Below are positions 1 through 13,100 of a stretch of DNA of 64,000 nt, in pieces (the first letter of the stretch is position 1; the number at the start of each line of letters is the position of its first letter). Source of the stretch: Whitmania pigra (lineage: Eukaryota; Annelida; Clitellata; Hirudinida; Haemopidae); the NCBI GenBank assembly GCA_021613335.1, contig JAJTWR010000308.1, positions 578,501 to 642,500 of the forward strand. The letters run 5' to 3'. A program made the translations under genes and the position numbers. The notes below the pieces were generated by a model. It saw only the letters and a list, made by a program, of their open reading frames with translations. It was not told the DNA's origin and did no database searches.

Positions 1-3000
1 GAATATATGATCATATATTCCACTCATGATGCCACAGCATCCAGTTACCCTGTTCAGCAAATATATTTATTATAATCAGAGACAATATTTCTGGTCAAAT
101 ATGTTATGTTATGTCAAATGAAAAAAAGTCATCTTAACTGACCAATCAACCAACAACAGACTGATGTACAAATATCTAAAATGAGCGTATAACCATGATA
201 CATGAATATGAATTCTTTCAGGCCTCGTATTAATTTTAAAATGTTCAATAGGTTTTTGATTGTACAAGCGCCCAGGATTGTCCACTTCTAAGATGTATAC
301 TTAATGACTTCTGTCATTTCTCCCATTTTTCAAATAATTTTCCGAACGCCATTGGGAAGTTTGAAATAGGCTTCGTTTTTGATTCTTTGTTGAACTCTGC
401 CAAATCATTTTTTTAGCAACCCAAACAAGTAAATAGCTAACATGGATTTATAAATTCCATATATGTAAATTAATTATTTATCTTATTAATAGAAACATAT
501 GAGAGTAAATTGGTATCTTAATTGGTAAATTAAGTATCTGGAGTAAATTTAATTGTTAAAATGTCTGCTGTTGGTGAGCTGAAAGTATTATAAAAAATAT
601 TCAATTAATTGAGGAGAGACATTGGCTTTTAAATATTAAATTGTAATTAAGTCAAGAAAATCATCATTATTTGAAAAAAAATACGCATTGTTATTGCGGA
701 TATCCGATCTTACTCTAATTCTTCAAAGCATCTAACCGCCATACATACGTGATACAACTCCCTCGTTTTCAGATGGGTTAGCCATTGACTAACGTTTGGT
801 TAACCTTCCAAATAAATTTACCTAAAATTAACTAATTAATTAAATGATTAATGTCATTCGGGGACATGGCATTGTAGCCAGTTAACAGTTAACTCAGAAT
901 TACAAAAAAGGATCAAATTCAACTTTCCAAGGAAACCACAAAGCTTTTCAAACTGTCTGCTTTTAATGATTCCTTTGCACAAAATTTGCAATTTGAATTT
1001 GTTTGCTTCTTTTCATATTGTGCATTTGGCAAGTATAACTTTTTTGCAGAAAATGCTCACTACGAATTAAATATTGAAAGCATTTGCAAATTCAAGGATA
1101 AATTATGGCATTATAATGTATAGTTCAACGAATACTTCAGACAATGAGTTGCGGAGTTAGATATTCGGGAAAGTATAATTGAGCATCGTGTTTTGATGAA
1201 TTTCTAACAATTAGGACGACCAGTAATAAGCTGTTCACACTCATCGCTAAATTTAGTTTTTTTGTCTTTTTAACCGCTTTTGTTATTTATTCCTTAATAA
1301 TTTTGGATTCATTATTAGTCTTTTTCCATTATTTATATCTTTACAGAATCCAGATTCCTAAATAAACAAACGTGCAAAAGAATTTTGGGTTTCACAGCAG
1401 AATAAAATATCACTTTGAATTTTTTTATAATCCTACTTTGGCTAACGAAATCGCAGAAACTATCTTTGGTTGAAAAACATAGTAAATCCTGTATCAAAAA
1501 TTTTTCTTGCCTCAAGCTTTTAATGAAAAGTTTGAATTTTCGGCAGAAACGAATTTGATATGTGCCTCATGCATAGTAATAACATTAATTTGATTAGTAT
1601 TGTCCCATTTGGAACAATTGCTCAAATTAGGATGTTAAAGGAAATTACTGTAAACGTCCCCGCAACATTCATTTTGACAGAGTTTACCACGATGGCTACT
1701 AATCACGTCATTAAATACAAGAGAGTGACATTCAGCTGATCATTTCATCCTCGAAACCTTATTTGAACATAGAGACTAAAAACAAGTTTCCAGAACACAT
1801 TTCCTGCTGGAGAAAGGCATCTTCCGTCAAATGTGCTCCATCGGCAAACAAGTCTGAGTGTAGCGGAGACCATGTCATAAAGAAGCATGTTGGCTTGATT
1901 GATCGCGTGTTTATTCTCAAACAACTCATAATTAGCTCCTACAACAGAGTAGGTCCAAAAGAGCGGATGCTAGAGCTTTATTAACAAACCCCGGTGATTA
2001 AGTGGCTTGTACTAAGCACGAGAAAGAAGCATTTGAAAGATCTAAAGAGCAGTTACCTCATTCAACAGCTTTGTCCAGTGGAATAATGAAGCGCTTCATA
2101 ATTACAACAGATTGACGTTCAGAGAGAATTTGTTTCATCACATTTTTAATTAAGACGTAATTAAGGATTTCCAATAATTGCTTAAAATTCCTGCCAGCAC
2201 GATCGCGTTCTATAAAACTCATCAGAAGTAGAGTTCTTAACACGATTTGTAGCATTGCTTGACTAATTATTTCCACTGGTTGAAAGTTTTTAATAGTTTT
2301 AATTTGAACAATCGATCTAAAATAAAGTTCCAGAAAATCATCAAGGAATGACCGATAGGAACACGAACAATGTTTTGGAGGTTAAAAATAAAACCCATCT
2401 AACAACTTACTCAACTCCCAAGTTATTCATGTTTGTACTTTTTTCCCCTCTCAATTAGGGTGCAATTAGCAACTCTGTGAAGTGTGTTAACCAACGATAC
2501 TGAAAGCACATCATCCTCAGTCTACCAATCTCTTTACCGCCTCCAAAACCCACTGGGATCGTGCGGCAGTTCGTCGATAAATACGATTCACGTGATACAC
2601 AACGTCCAGCCTATAATCGCTCAAAGAATTCAAAATTTGCCCGGAAAACACTCCAAGATTGGACTTGATAAAAAATAGAAAAAATAATAATTAAGTGAAA
2701 TGTAAGGAATAATAACACTTTCACTCTCGTCTGCGTCCGCAGACGACAACGACGCCGCAGTTGCTGTCATTTTGTGCTGAAACTTCGACTCTTCTAGGAT
2801 GATGACGACGACGACGATGGTGATGATGACGATCTCATTCATTACAAGTTACAAACCGTGGAAAAACATCCGTCCACACAAAGGCACGCTTCAATTAACA
2901 TTGAAAACATCTCCAGAGCTAATATCGAAACGTCCTCAGTTTCCTGAAGCTTCGGCCACGAACCATGAAGGTGACGTTTAAAATCAACTAAACAAAAACG

Positions 3001-4263
3001 AAAAAAAATTGACGAGGGTACGAAGCGTAATTCACAGGTAAAAGTCATAATTAATAGCAAGTCATGATCGTCAGACAATGTACACAGTTGCACGAAATAC
3101 TTATTTACAAAACAAAAACATCATCGAAAACAAATGACAATGAAAAATGATTTCAACCGGACTAAACTTTGGCGTGAGTATTTTAAGCATGACTTGAAAT
3201 ACCTTAAACTGAAAAATACCTAAAGTTGTCTGAGGTCTATTGATCTGAAACTTGCTGTTTTGACTGACTAGCAATGGTTCTAACAAATTGACTGGCTAAG
3301 TACGTGAAGGTCAGTAGCATTAAAAACCGAGGAAGCTGGTCAGACTACCGATGTCAAGCAGAAAAGTAAGAAGCTAAAAAATTAGATGTGGGAGACGCTA
3401 AAGTGCAATGCAACGCTGCTCCAGAAAATACAAGATGACGACGATTGACGCGTGAATTCTTATAAACGACTTCCTTGGTCTTAAACGCTTCGTTAGCAAT
3501 GGTTCGGACTTGACTAGCAAAGTATAAAAAATAGCATCGTTTGATTGTTTGTTTCTGTGGTTAGCAGTTTTTCAAAGTGACGATTCTTAAAATACGTTCA
3601 CCAGTAGAACTGCTAGTCTTCGGAGGGCCAATGTTTTTTTTTTATTGCAAGATGAAATCTTCAAAGAACTTTTTGACTGTGAACTGTCTTCAAACTGATG
3701 CCGAGACTGATGACGGTTAGGCTGAAAGAGAATAATTCGAAAGTTCAACGTATCGAAAATATTCAAAAACACGTTTTTTTAAATAAGATGCATTTGTTTT
3801 AAATTACATTATAAAACACTAAAGCTAAAGCCAGTGTTAAAGCGTGTACAACTTAGGGTTGGAGAGATACGTTAAAATGCACAAAAGATATGAAGATGAG
3901 ATGATGGCGAGATGAAGAGATGGGATGCTACTACACCAGCGTAGTATAAGTCAGGTTCCTATAGGCCTTCCAAGATCGCGCTAAGTGCCGAGCTAGCTGA
4001 GTCATTATCTTTTGATAAATCCTGTCTGCACCCACAACTAGTAATAATTCAAATGATCTCTGAGGTAATTGAGTGAGTCAGGATAGTCAGATAAAAGAGC
4101 TCGCGTTTAATGAAGTTAATGACTAGGAGCACATGCTGACGGTCAGGAGTAAATTACTCTTTCTCTTTTCTCTCCATCCATCCATCTTTCTTTCAAACTC
4201 CCACTAGTTAATGAATTAAATGGTCGATTCGGAGTGCTTTTAGATGCCCCAGCTTCTCATCCA

Positions 4264-4331
4264 GGTGAGGTGAATGGTCAGGTGAGGTGCATGGTCAGGT
4301 GAGGTGCATGGTCAGGTGATGTGGATGGTCA
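4264..4331. repeat. 17-bp minisatellite, four copies
   Basis: Four head-to-tail copies of ggtgaggtgcatggtca follow one another without gaps. Copies two and three are identical; the first and last carry one or two substitutions. No coding role is apparent. Confidence 0.85.
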
Positions 4332-4616
4332 TGAATTCTCGCACTCCTCCCTCCCTTCCTTCATTCATTCATTCATATGCGCTCGCTGGTCAGAAGGAAT
4401 GACTCCATGGTTATAGATTATTGTTAGTTCTTGATTTATTGCTCGGCCGGCATATGACGAAAAAACAATGATTGCGTAGATTATGAGGAGAAAATGCTAA
4501 TGGACAACCTTCATAGGACGACTTGATTTTTTAAAGAGGATATACCGTGCCTATTCATGGAATCGCCAGGTGGTAATCTGAAAATTAAGCGCGCAATAAA
4601 ATCAATCCTTAATCCC

Positions 4617-4814
<198 letters not shown>

Positions 4815-5361
4815 CATCAAGCTGCTTTCTTTGTTGCTGTTCTTATTCGCTAAAAACGAAAGCGAGTAAATAATCTACCTGGGTGTTTGGCAGGCATCAC
4901 CGGAGTTAGTGAAATTCACCCTAAGTTTCTTGCTGCTCTGAGAGTCTGGAAAGGAGAAGAAAAGATGGAGCATGGAATTATTAAATAATTAACAAGAAAT
5001 GCCTTCAAGTGCACGCGAGCTTTCGCGGCCAACGAATTCACAAAAGTGAACGAGCGCACGCCGTAACAAAGAACATTAAATCTGAGGTTCAACACTTTTC
5101 ATTATTTTGGTTTCTTATGTAATCTTCTTATCTCGAACATTTCTGATTTCGAGGCATCAACAAGCTTACGAAATGACTTCCCTTCTAACCAGCGCCAAGC
5201 TTGAACATCTACTTAGAATGTCGTTCATTTATTTTTTCACAAATTGAATTGCCTCCTACGCTGCCGTTCGAAGGGCTTAACGAGCAAGATTTTAATACTC
5301 TAACAAATACGTAACTTTGGTTCATTATAATATAAAAGAAATAATGTAAATAAAAAAAAAC

Positions 5362-7059
5362 TTATGAAAAGGGAGTCATCATCAGACCTGAGTCGAGGAG
5401 GGAATCTTGGTTCTCTCGTTTTAATTTCTTCTTTTTCGTGTGGGTGGCATAGTTGTCCCTGGCGCTCCATCCAGGATGTAGCTGCATGTGGAGTTCCTTT
5501 TCTTTCTTCGCCATCTCGTAATACTTGGCCTGCTCAGACCGCTCCAAAGCATGCCACTGCGGGACAATAATATGATGGAAATGAGACTTTCGCCATAACC
5601 GTGTGATCAGTAATGACTAGAATTATAGCTAATTAATTATAATATCAGTGATATACAGCAATATTACTCATCTAAATTAATTCGTAATAATTAATAGTCA
5701 TTGTTATCGTAGTTGTTAATATTGCTAGTTATTATAATTATTATACAATGCATTATAAATTCATATTATAATATACATAACAATATTATTATTGTTATTA
5801 TTATTGAAAAGATTAAATAAAAGGAAGGAGGGGTCGTTAAAAGAGCTCTTAATTAGAAGTTGAAGCCATCCAATTAATAGTGACAAATAAGAAACATTTT
5901 TGCATGAGAAAGACCGACTACATTTACGACAGCTCTTCGACGATTAAGTAAAAAATAGGCATTCTTTAAAAGGCCGTTGTGGGCACACAGATTAATGAGT
6001 TAATAAGTATCCCATTATTCCGAGGAGATGACGAATTAATGGATTAGCCATAGTTCCTAAGAGTACGAGGTCCTTAGTAAGATGAGGTAAGAATATCCCG
6101 CGACATTTAAAAAGAAATGGGTCGATTCCGGGAAAGGTAATTATTTTAAACATTCGCTAATTAGGCACAATTTGAAACAATTAAGACAATGCTAGGAGAC
6201 AGGTGATTAGGCCAACTCCTCCGCATGGACAAAAAAAGGAAGCCACGTATGAAAAACATACTCCTGTCGAACAAAACACCATTAGGTTCCTCTGACAACA
6301 CCTGAACGATGTGCCTATGAAATGAAATGGAACATTTACATCGCAACCCACGCACGAGTCTCTCGTTCGCTTCAAGCGAAGCTAGTACCTCCTCCCCCTC
6401 TCAACCCCACTCCCTCCCCCATAACCCCCAGCCATTGGCTCCATACACATCCTCCTCATCTTCATCTCCGTGCTCGTTCACTCGCACAAATTTAAGGCGA
6501 CCGATACTCCCTTTCTTTGATGTCTGTCACGAAAAAACCGTGTGTCTTACAAACCGAGCCACTTAAAAACGTCGGCGAACAGGTAGGCGGATGGCGACCG
6601 ACTGGAAATACCTCGCTTTTCCGGAATTAGTCAGAGGGCGCACTGATAAGAAGAATTGAAGAAACGAGTGAAGGAAGTTTAAAATGGAGGATGACAAACT
6701 CGAAGTCGAGCGGAGGTCTGCAACGACGACAACGATGATGACGACAACGACGATGATTACGACGGTGATGATGATGATAGTGATCCAGCAACGCAACGGA
6801 AATCGTGGTCGCAGCAACATCGCAGGCAAAGAAAAGTCTCTTTGATCTCGGAAGAGCTACTAATGAAGATAAAATGGAAGAAAGGAAGAAAATTGAATTC
6901 GCTCAACCGATCATGCTTCCTTCGTGTCTTCTTGTTTTTCCAGAACAAGCACATTGGCCAACGTACACAGGTGACGTCACCCTCGCTGACGACAATAACA
7001 AGTGGTGACCAAGTATTAATAATAATAATAATAATAATAAAAATAATAATACTAATAGC

Positions 7060-7155
<96 letters not shown>

Positions 7156-10100
7156 TTAGCAATAATGAATTTTCATATCGGCATGAGAAATGTTCAAAGC
7201 GAAACATTGCATAGGCACACAGGCACAAGGGTTTGCACACGAGTGCACGTAACAAGCACATCAGACGAATGAAGAAGCGGAGAAACAAAGATAGCGCTAA
7301 CAGATACTCGCCAGAGAAACCACATGCCATAAATGAGTACTTACAGGATGAATAATTAATCGATGTAACCCAAATTGGGGCTTGCACGTGCCCGTCTAAA
7401 GATGGTGGAGCAAAACACTACAATCGCCGGCAAACACCCCCGAGGAAGCTCGTTCTAGTTTCGGAGGATTCCTCGCATTAGGCAGTACCCAACAGGAGTC
7501 CTTACAGGATAGCCGAATTTCAGAAGACATTTTGAAACTGACGATACATTCCGCTAATAGATTCTTCTAGACTGCAATCAGTTTAGACACTTTCAGGCAT
7601 CGGAAAGACGAGACCGAATATAACTCTTTCATAGCAGACTCAACCAAATCGACTTTTTGTGGGATCAAGGTTCACTCGATTAAAATCTTCGCCTGCGACC
7701 GGCCTGGCTAGGTGTGTATGTGTGTGTTTCTGTAAAATAACGAGTCTGTATCGAAAACAACCACGCAGCTCATCAAACGAAGCCGCGAACCACCTCATTA
7801 CCCTCATCGCTTGAAATCCAAATTATGGAGCTCCACGCATGCAAAGTCCCGCCGAAGGACATGCGCTTCATCTTCCGTCTCGTCAGTCCATCGACAGTAC
7901 AGTCATGGTTAATGACAAGCAAGTATAAGTTAAGTAACAATGAGAAGGCAATCTCGGCCCAAGAACCGAAGTTCTTCTGTTGATTCAGCATCGAATTTCA
8001 ATGCCCTCGACCTTCTTGCATCGCCTGAGATGCTTCGGCTGAGAAGACGGCATCGATTGTAAATGATATAGTCGTCCTAAGGTCGACAGAACTAAGAAGG
8101 AGTTAATAATGTTGGAATAAGAAGAGTTGAGGGAGTTAAAAGTCCACAGGTTAGTTGTTAATTGGCATTGGAACGAAAGGCTGCTAAGGTAAACACGAGT
8201 CTCACCTTCCTGCCCAGTATTTGGTTGATTGCAGCCGATTCCTTGAGTGTGCATTCTTCTATGACCTTTTGTCTCATCTCCTTCATGAACAACATGAATG
8301 CGTTCAGGGGTTTCTTTATGTAATTCCTCTTCTTGTCGACGCTCAATGACTTGTTGCATCCGTTAAGACGATGCCTGTATTAAAATAAGACAAATACAAA
8401 TACTAAACAAAAAATATATAAAAATATAAGAAAACGATCACTCCACGAAAAATTCTTTGAACGCAAATGTCCCGCCAGAATTAGCCAAATTCTTGAAAAT
8501 TTCGAAGGTCGCTGATTGGCATATTTAACACGACCGTCTCTCGGTTCATTTGGATAGACGACGACTTTCCAAAAAAAAAAAAAAAATACTCTCCTCAGTG
8601 ATGCGATTCAAAATAATTGTAATTCAAGGAATAAATTAAATTAAATTAATTTCCCTCCTTTAAAATGAGTTTCTGCGTAAATTGCAGTTAATTACTTTCG
8701 TTCAATTCCGAAAAGAATCTCGATTGAGACACCGTCCTGAGAACTGCCAAGATTCCTTAATATCTAAACTAAGCCTTATAAGGTTGGTCATGGTTATTCA
8801 ACGTGTTACTAAAGCCTTAACATGTGGACATTTCATTTAGAGATATTGGTTTTAAGTTGAATAATTATATGATTAATAATACCATAGCAATAAGACTGCG
8901 ATATTATTGTTATAATTATTAGTAATATTATTATATTAATTATTATAACAATATTATATTAATTATTGATTATTAAACCAGTTCATCTTAACCTTTTAAA
9001 AAGGTAAAAATTGATAAAAATGAAAATTAATTAAATTCCGTGGAGGATAATACCATAACTTACTATGATTAACATGAAAATATAATAAGAACAATTAAGC
9101 AAAATAAAGTGTAAAGTCAATTCTTCTGCCATTTAAATGATAAATAATACTAATAATATTATTATTATTTTGCTTGTTATTGTCTATTACTACATTATGT
9201 ATTATATGTATAAAAACAATTATTCAATAGAAAATCAACAAGCACGATGGTTTATTGAGAATAATTGTAAGCTAACGGAGAATGATAAGAAATATGAAGA
9301 AAGGGAAGGTGGCAGAAAGACAAAGTGAAAGCAATAAAGACAAGGGGAGGTGAATGAATGAACAAACGAAAGGTTAAAAGATGACGATGCTTAACAACTT
9401 CATCGTTTCTCAGAGTTGCATTTTGCTTGTATTCCGGGTGACCTATGACACGAGCATGACGTTTCGAGTAGAAAGATTTATGTCAGAATGTATGACTTCA
9501 ATCTCTAATCAAGTATTAAGCTAATTTGATGAAAATATACATCAAAACGTTGACAAGGAAAATTGTGCTAGGAGAAGATTCAAGACATAAACCAGATGAC
9601 GAATTTGAGCATAAAGAATGTATGAGATCTTCAATAACTAAGGAATGGTTTAATAAAGTTACTAAGGTAACTAAGTTAAGGTAGAATATAAGCTTTACTC
9701 TAAAGGTCTTTTAAATCAGTATGCGATTGGCGTTATCTTGTCTCGCTTTCATGTTATCGCCATTAAATGTTTTTTCAACTGATGAAGCAATACTGATAAT
9801 TGAAAATATAATATGTTTAAACATTAAAAGAACTTAAGAAGATCGTATAAATTATTTCTCACTAAGGAAAGAACGGCACGGTGTATAAAGCTCGATTTAT
9901 TATCTGAACCACCACATTTATAGAATCACTTCAGGAAATTTAGGTGATTCTAGGATTTAGATCTGTTAGTCGTAGCAACTTGAAAATCTCTGAATGCACC
10001 TTTGAAGTTAATTTGATATTCTCAAGATGCAAGAAATTAATTCAAAGAAATTTCATTTTTATTTTCACAAAATATGAGTAGATAAAGAAACCCATCTAGG

Positions 10101-13100
10101 GAGAACATTTGTGGTGATTATGTCTGTCATCATATGATTCGTTTGTAATGAGAAGGTCGTTTGGATAAATTGGGTTAAATAAATTGGATATAAATAACCT
10201 TTATTCTAGTACTCGAAAATTGTTACTTAAACTTAACAATCCTCCACAGGTCAACTTAGGGTAGAGTCAAATAGTTAAGGTCAGTTCTGCTACATTTCTG
10301 AAGAGATGAGGAAATCTCATCCAAGCCATCTTTGGATTGGATGGAATATTGCATAATTAATGCCAACAACATGCAACTCTTGATTCACAAGCTTTTATTA
10401 TGAAGATGGAAAGATCTTAGCATTTAATATAGACTTACATCAGTCTTAATTTCGTTGCCTGCATATGGATGGTTGCTTTGAAAATCTTAGAGGTACGTGG
10501 TAATCATTCATGAGAGAAGCAACAGACAGGTTTACACCTTTCAATAATATATTGAGTTCCGATTCTTTCAAAGAAAACCAGAGGCAAAATAAGAATAATT
10601 TATGAAAATTCCAGATACAAGTTAAGTAATCTGTAAAAGGTTCAAGAACTGGTTCGACCCAATGTAGACCCACAAGACACTGAATTTCAATATTATATTC
10701 GATTTTATATCTAATTTATTCAGGACGCAGATAGAAATTTAATGACGAGTTGAGACCAGTGTTTTAATGTAAGCCCTAAAACATCGAATCCTTGTCATTA
10801 AAGGTTATCATCGCATTATAGCTATAAGTGGACTCAAACAACAAACCAGTCTAATGCAATTGTGCAAGCAATTTAATAGTAATTAACATCAGTGGAGTTT
10901 TAATGATCAGGAAAGAGAACTGAATAAAATATTTGCACTTTGATAAGATTACAAGTTGGTTTAATTGTTTTAAAAGTGCCTGTGAACAGTTCACTTAATA
11001 GTTCGACCAAACTCGCTAGTAATTCCAAAACTATGATTTGGAATAAGCTTACCAATGCTCAGTTTTCCAGGGCTGGTGGAAAACAATCTCTAGAAAAAGA
11101 ATTCAGAAAATAGATTTTAAAATCTTTCCAGAATCTCAGGAATGTCTCTCATTTGAGTAAAGATGTCAATTGATGAGGCGTTCTCAAAATTGAGAAGGAA
11201 CGACTTGATAACACCGACCTCTAAATTTCGATAGATTTCAAAATTTGTTTAGCGAAAATTCCACTTAAAGAAAGCTTAAACACAGCTTGAATAAGATTTT
11301 ACTTTCCACCGACCACACTTAAATTACCGGTTGGAAAACGCAAGAATAAAAGGGAGCATAGGTAATCGTTTCGGAGAGTCCACAATTTGAGAGACTCCGT
11401 TGGAAAATGAACTTCATCAATTTCACTTTCCACGTAAGATGTTCTTTAGCTACGAAAGGAGGGGATGAGAAAATAGGGAAGCATAAAACATTGTCAAAAG
11501 TCTCGTTGGAAGTGACCCGAGTAAAAAGATCAAACGAATTAATGTTGAAAGCAGCAAACAGTTTGGAATCGAGCAGTAGTTGCCAAGACTAATTGAGTAC
11601 TCGATAAACATTGATAACGAATGATACATTAACATTTCTGAGGGCAATGCAATTAGGAAGTAGAGGCAAGAATCTATCAATTAAGTCTTAAGTTGGCAGA
11701 TGTTTTCGACTGACCATCGTAAACATTAATAAGCTAATGGATAATTATGAAAGAGCTTCAAAAATTCTCAGCTAGCCTGGAGAGATGAGAGAGGACGGGT
11801 GGTAGGGGAATGAATGAGAGAGAGATATAGAGATAGACAGATATAGAAGGGGAACCTTGCATGAAGAGGCAAGGATTCATAGTTCAGATGACACGCACAA
11901 AAGCTTACATGCACGTACACGTCTCGCAGAACACGTCTGACTCAAGCATTTAAGTTGTTAGCAAAATTATCATCGCCTCAGACGACGGTCAGGTTTTTAA
12001 GTTTTACAAGGAGGTGAAGCGATCGCCGTGTTCATCTGGAGTTTCGTGCTCGACTCGCCATTGCTCCGAGCCTCTGAAATGTTTCTAAGACACTGGAGGA
12101 CACGCGATAATTATCGGTTGAAATTAGAAATTCAAAATTCTTTGGAGAAGGATCCTTTATGTCTCTCTCTAAGAAACAATTTCACACAGTATCATGTAGT
12201 GCCTGTAATTTGATAGCTCAAAAAACAGCTCAGACCTAATGAAAGAAAACAAGCTAAAGAGAGATCATCAGATATCATAATTTTATCTTTATTCCTCCTC
12301 CCCTTCCAACTCTTAAACCGACACCACCGATAGAGAGCCACCATCTCTAACTCAACCTCGAAGAATCCAGCTGATGTATGAGTAAGCTCGGTCGCATGTC
12401 CGGGAGAGATTAATAAAATTAATAAATTATTAAAACTCATTTTAAAACTACTCAAAAGGGAAGCGTTCAGAGAAGAGAATGATAGTACAGAATAGAAAGA
12501 TAATACAACCACTAGCTCAAGATAAAAGGCGTATAAGTATGATATAGATTTTTGTTGTTGTTGTAATCATAACAAAAGAAATTCATTTTCCTCAAGCAAG
12601 ACACAGAACATCCTGCACAAAGTCAAACAAAGGAATGGTTCCTAACTGCGAAGTGATGAAGCAGAAGTGAAAGACACATGCATAAGCACCAGCACTTGCT
12701 AAATGTTTCAAAAAATATGTTTTTTATTTTTCTCCCAGTATTGTGTTACAATAACTACTGAGAGAAGCTATTAGCCCGTTAATATGCTAGCTGCCAAAGA
12801 CTGCGGTTGCTAAACACAAAAGAACCTCAAATTATATAATCATCTTTGCAGGGAGAAATTTTTATGTATAGAAGCGGGCTGATCTCGGCAGTGTAAAAAG
12901 CTGATTCTCTGGCGTAATTTCATTTTAAGCAGGCTACTTTCACACTCGATTCGGCTTGTTAGGTGAAAATTGAAAGGGTATTTAGGGCTTCATTATTTGA
13001 CATCGATGCCTCCCACTACAACTCGCCGGAGATTTAGAACTCTTGAACAAATCAAAAGTCTGAACGGGGCTTTCCTTTTCGGACATCTGTTGCTAAACAA

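Noticed and set aside
1763..1984. 73-residue plus-strand frame as a small gene
   Set aside because: It has no recognisable domain, splice partner or promoter signal; a chance frame in AT-rich DNA is enough to explain it.
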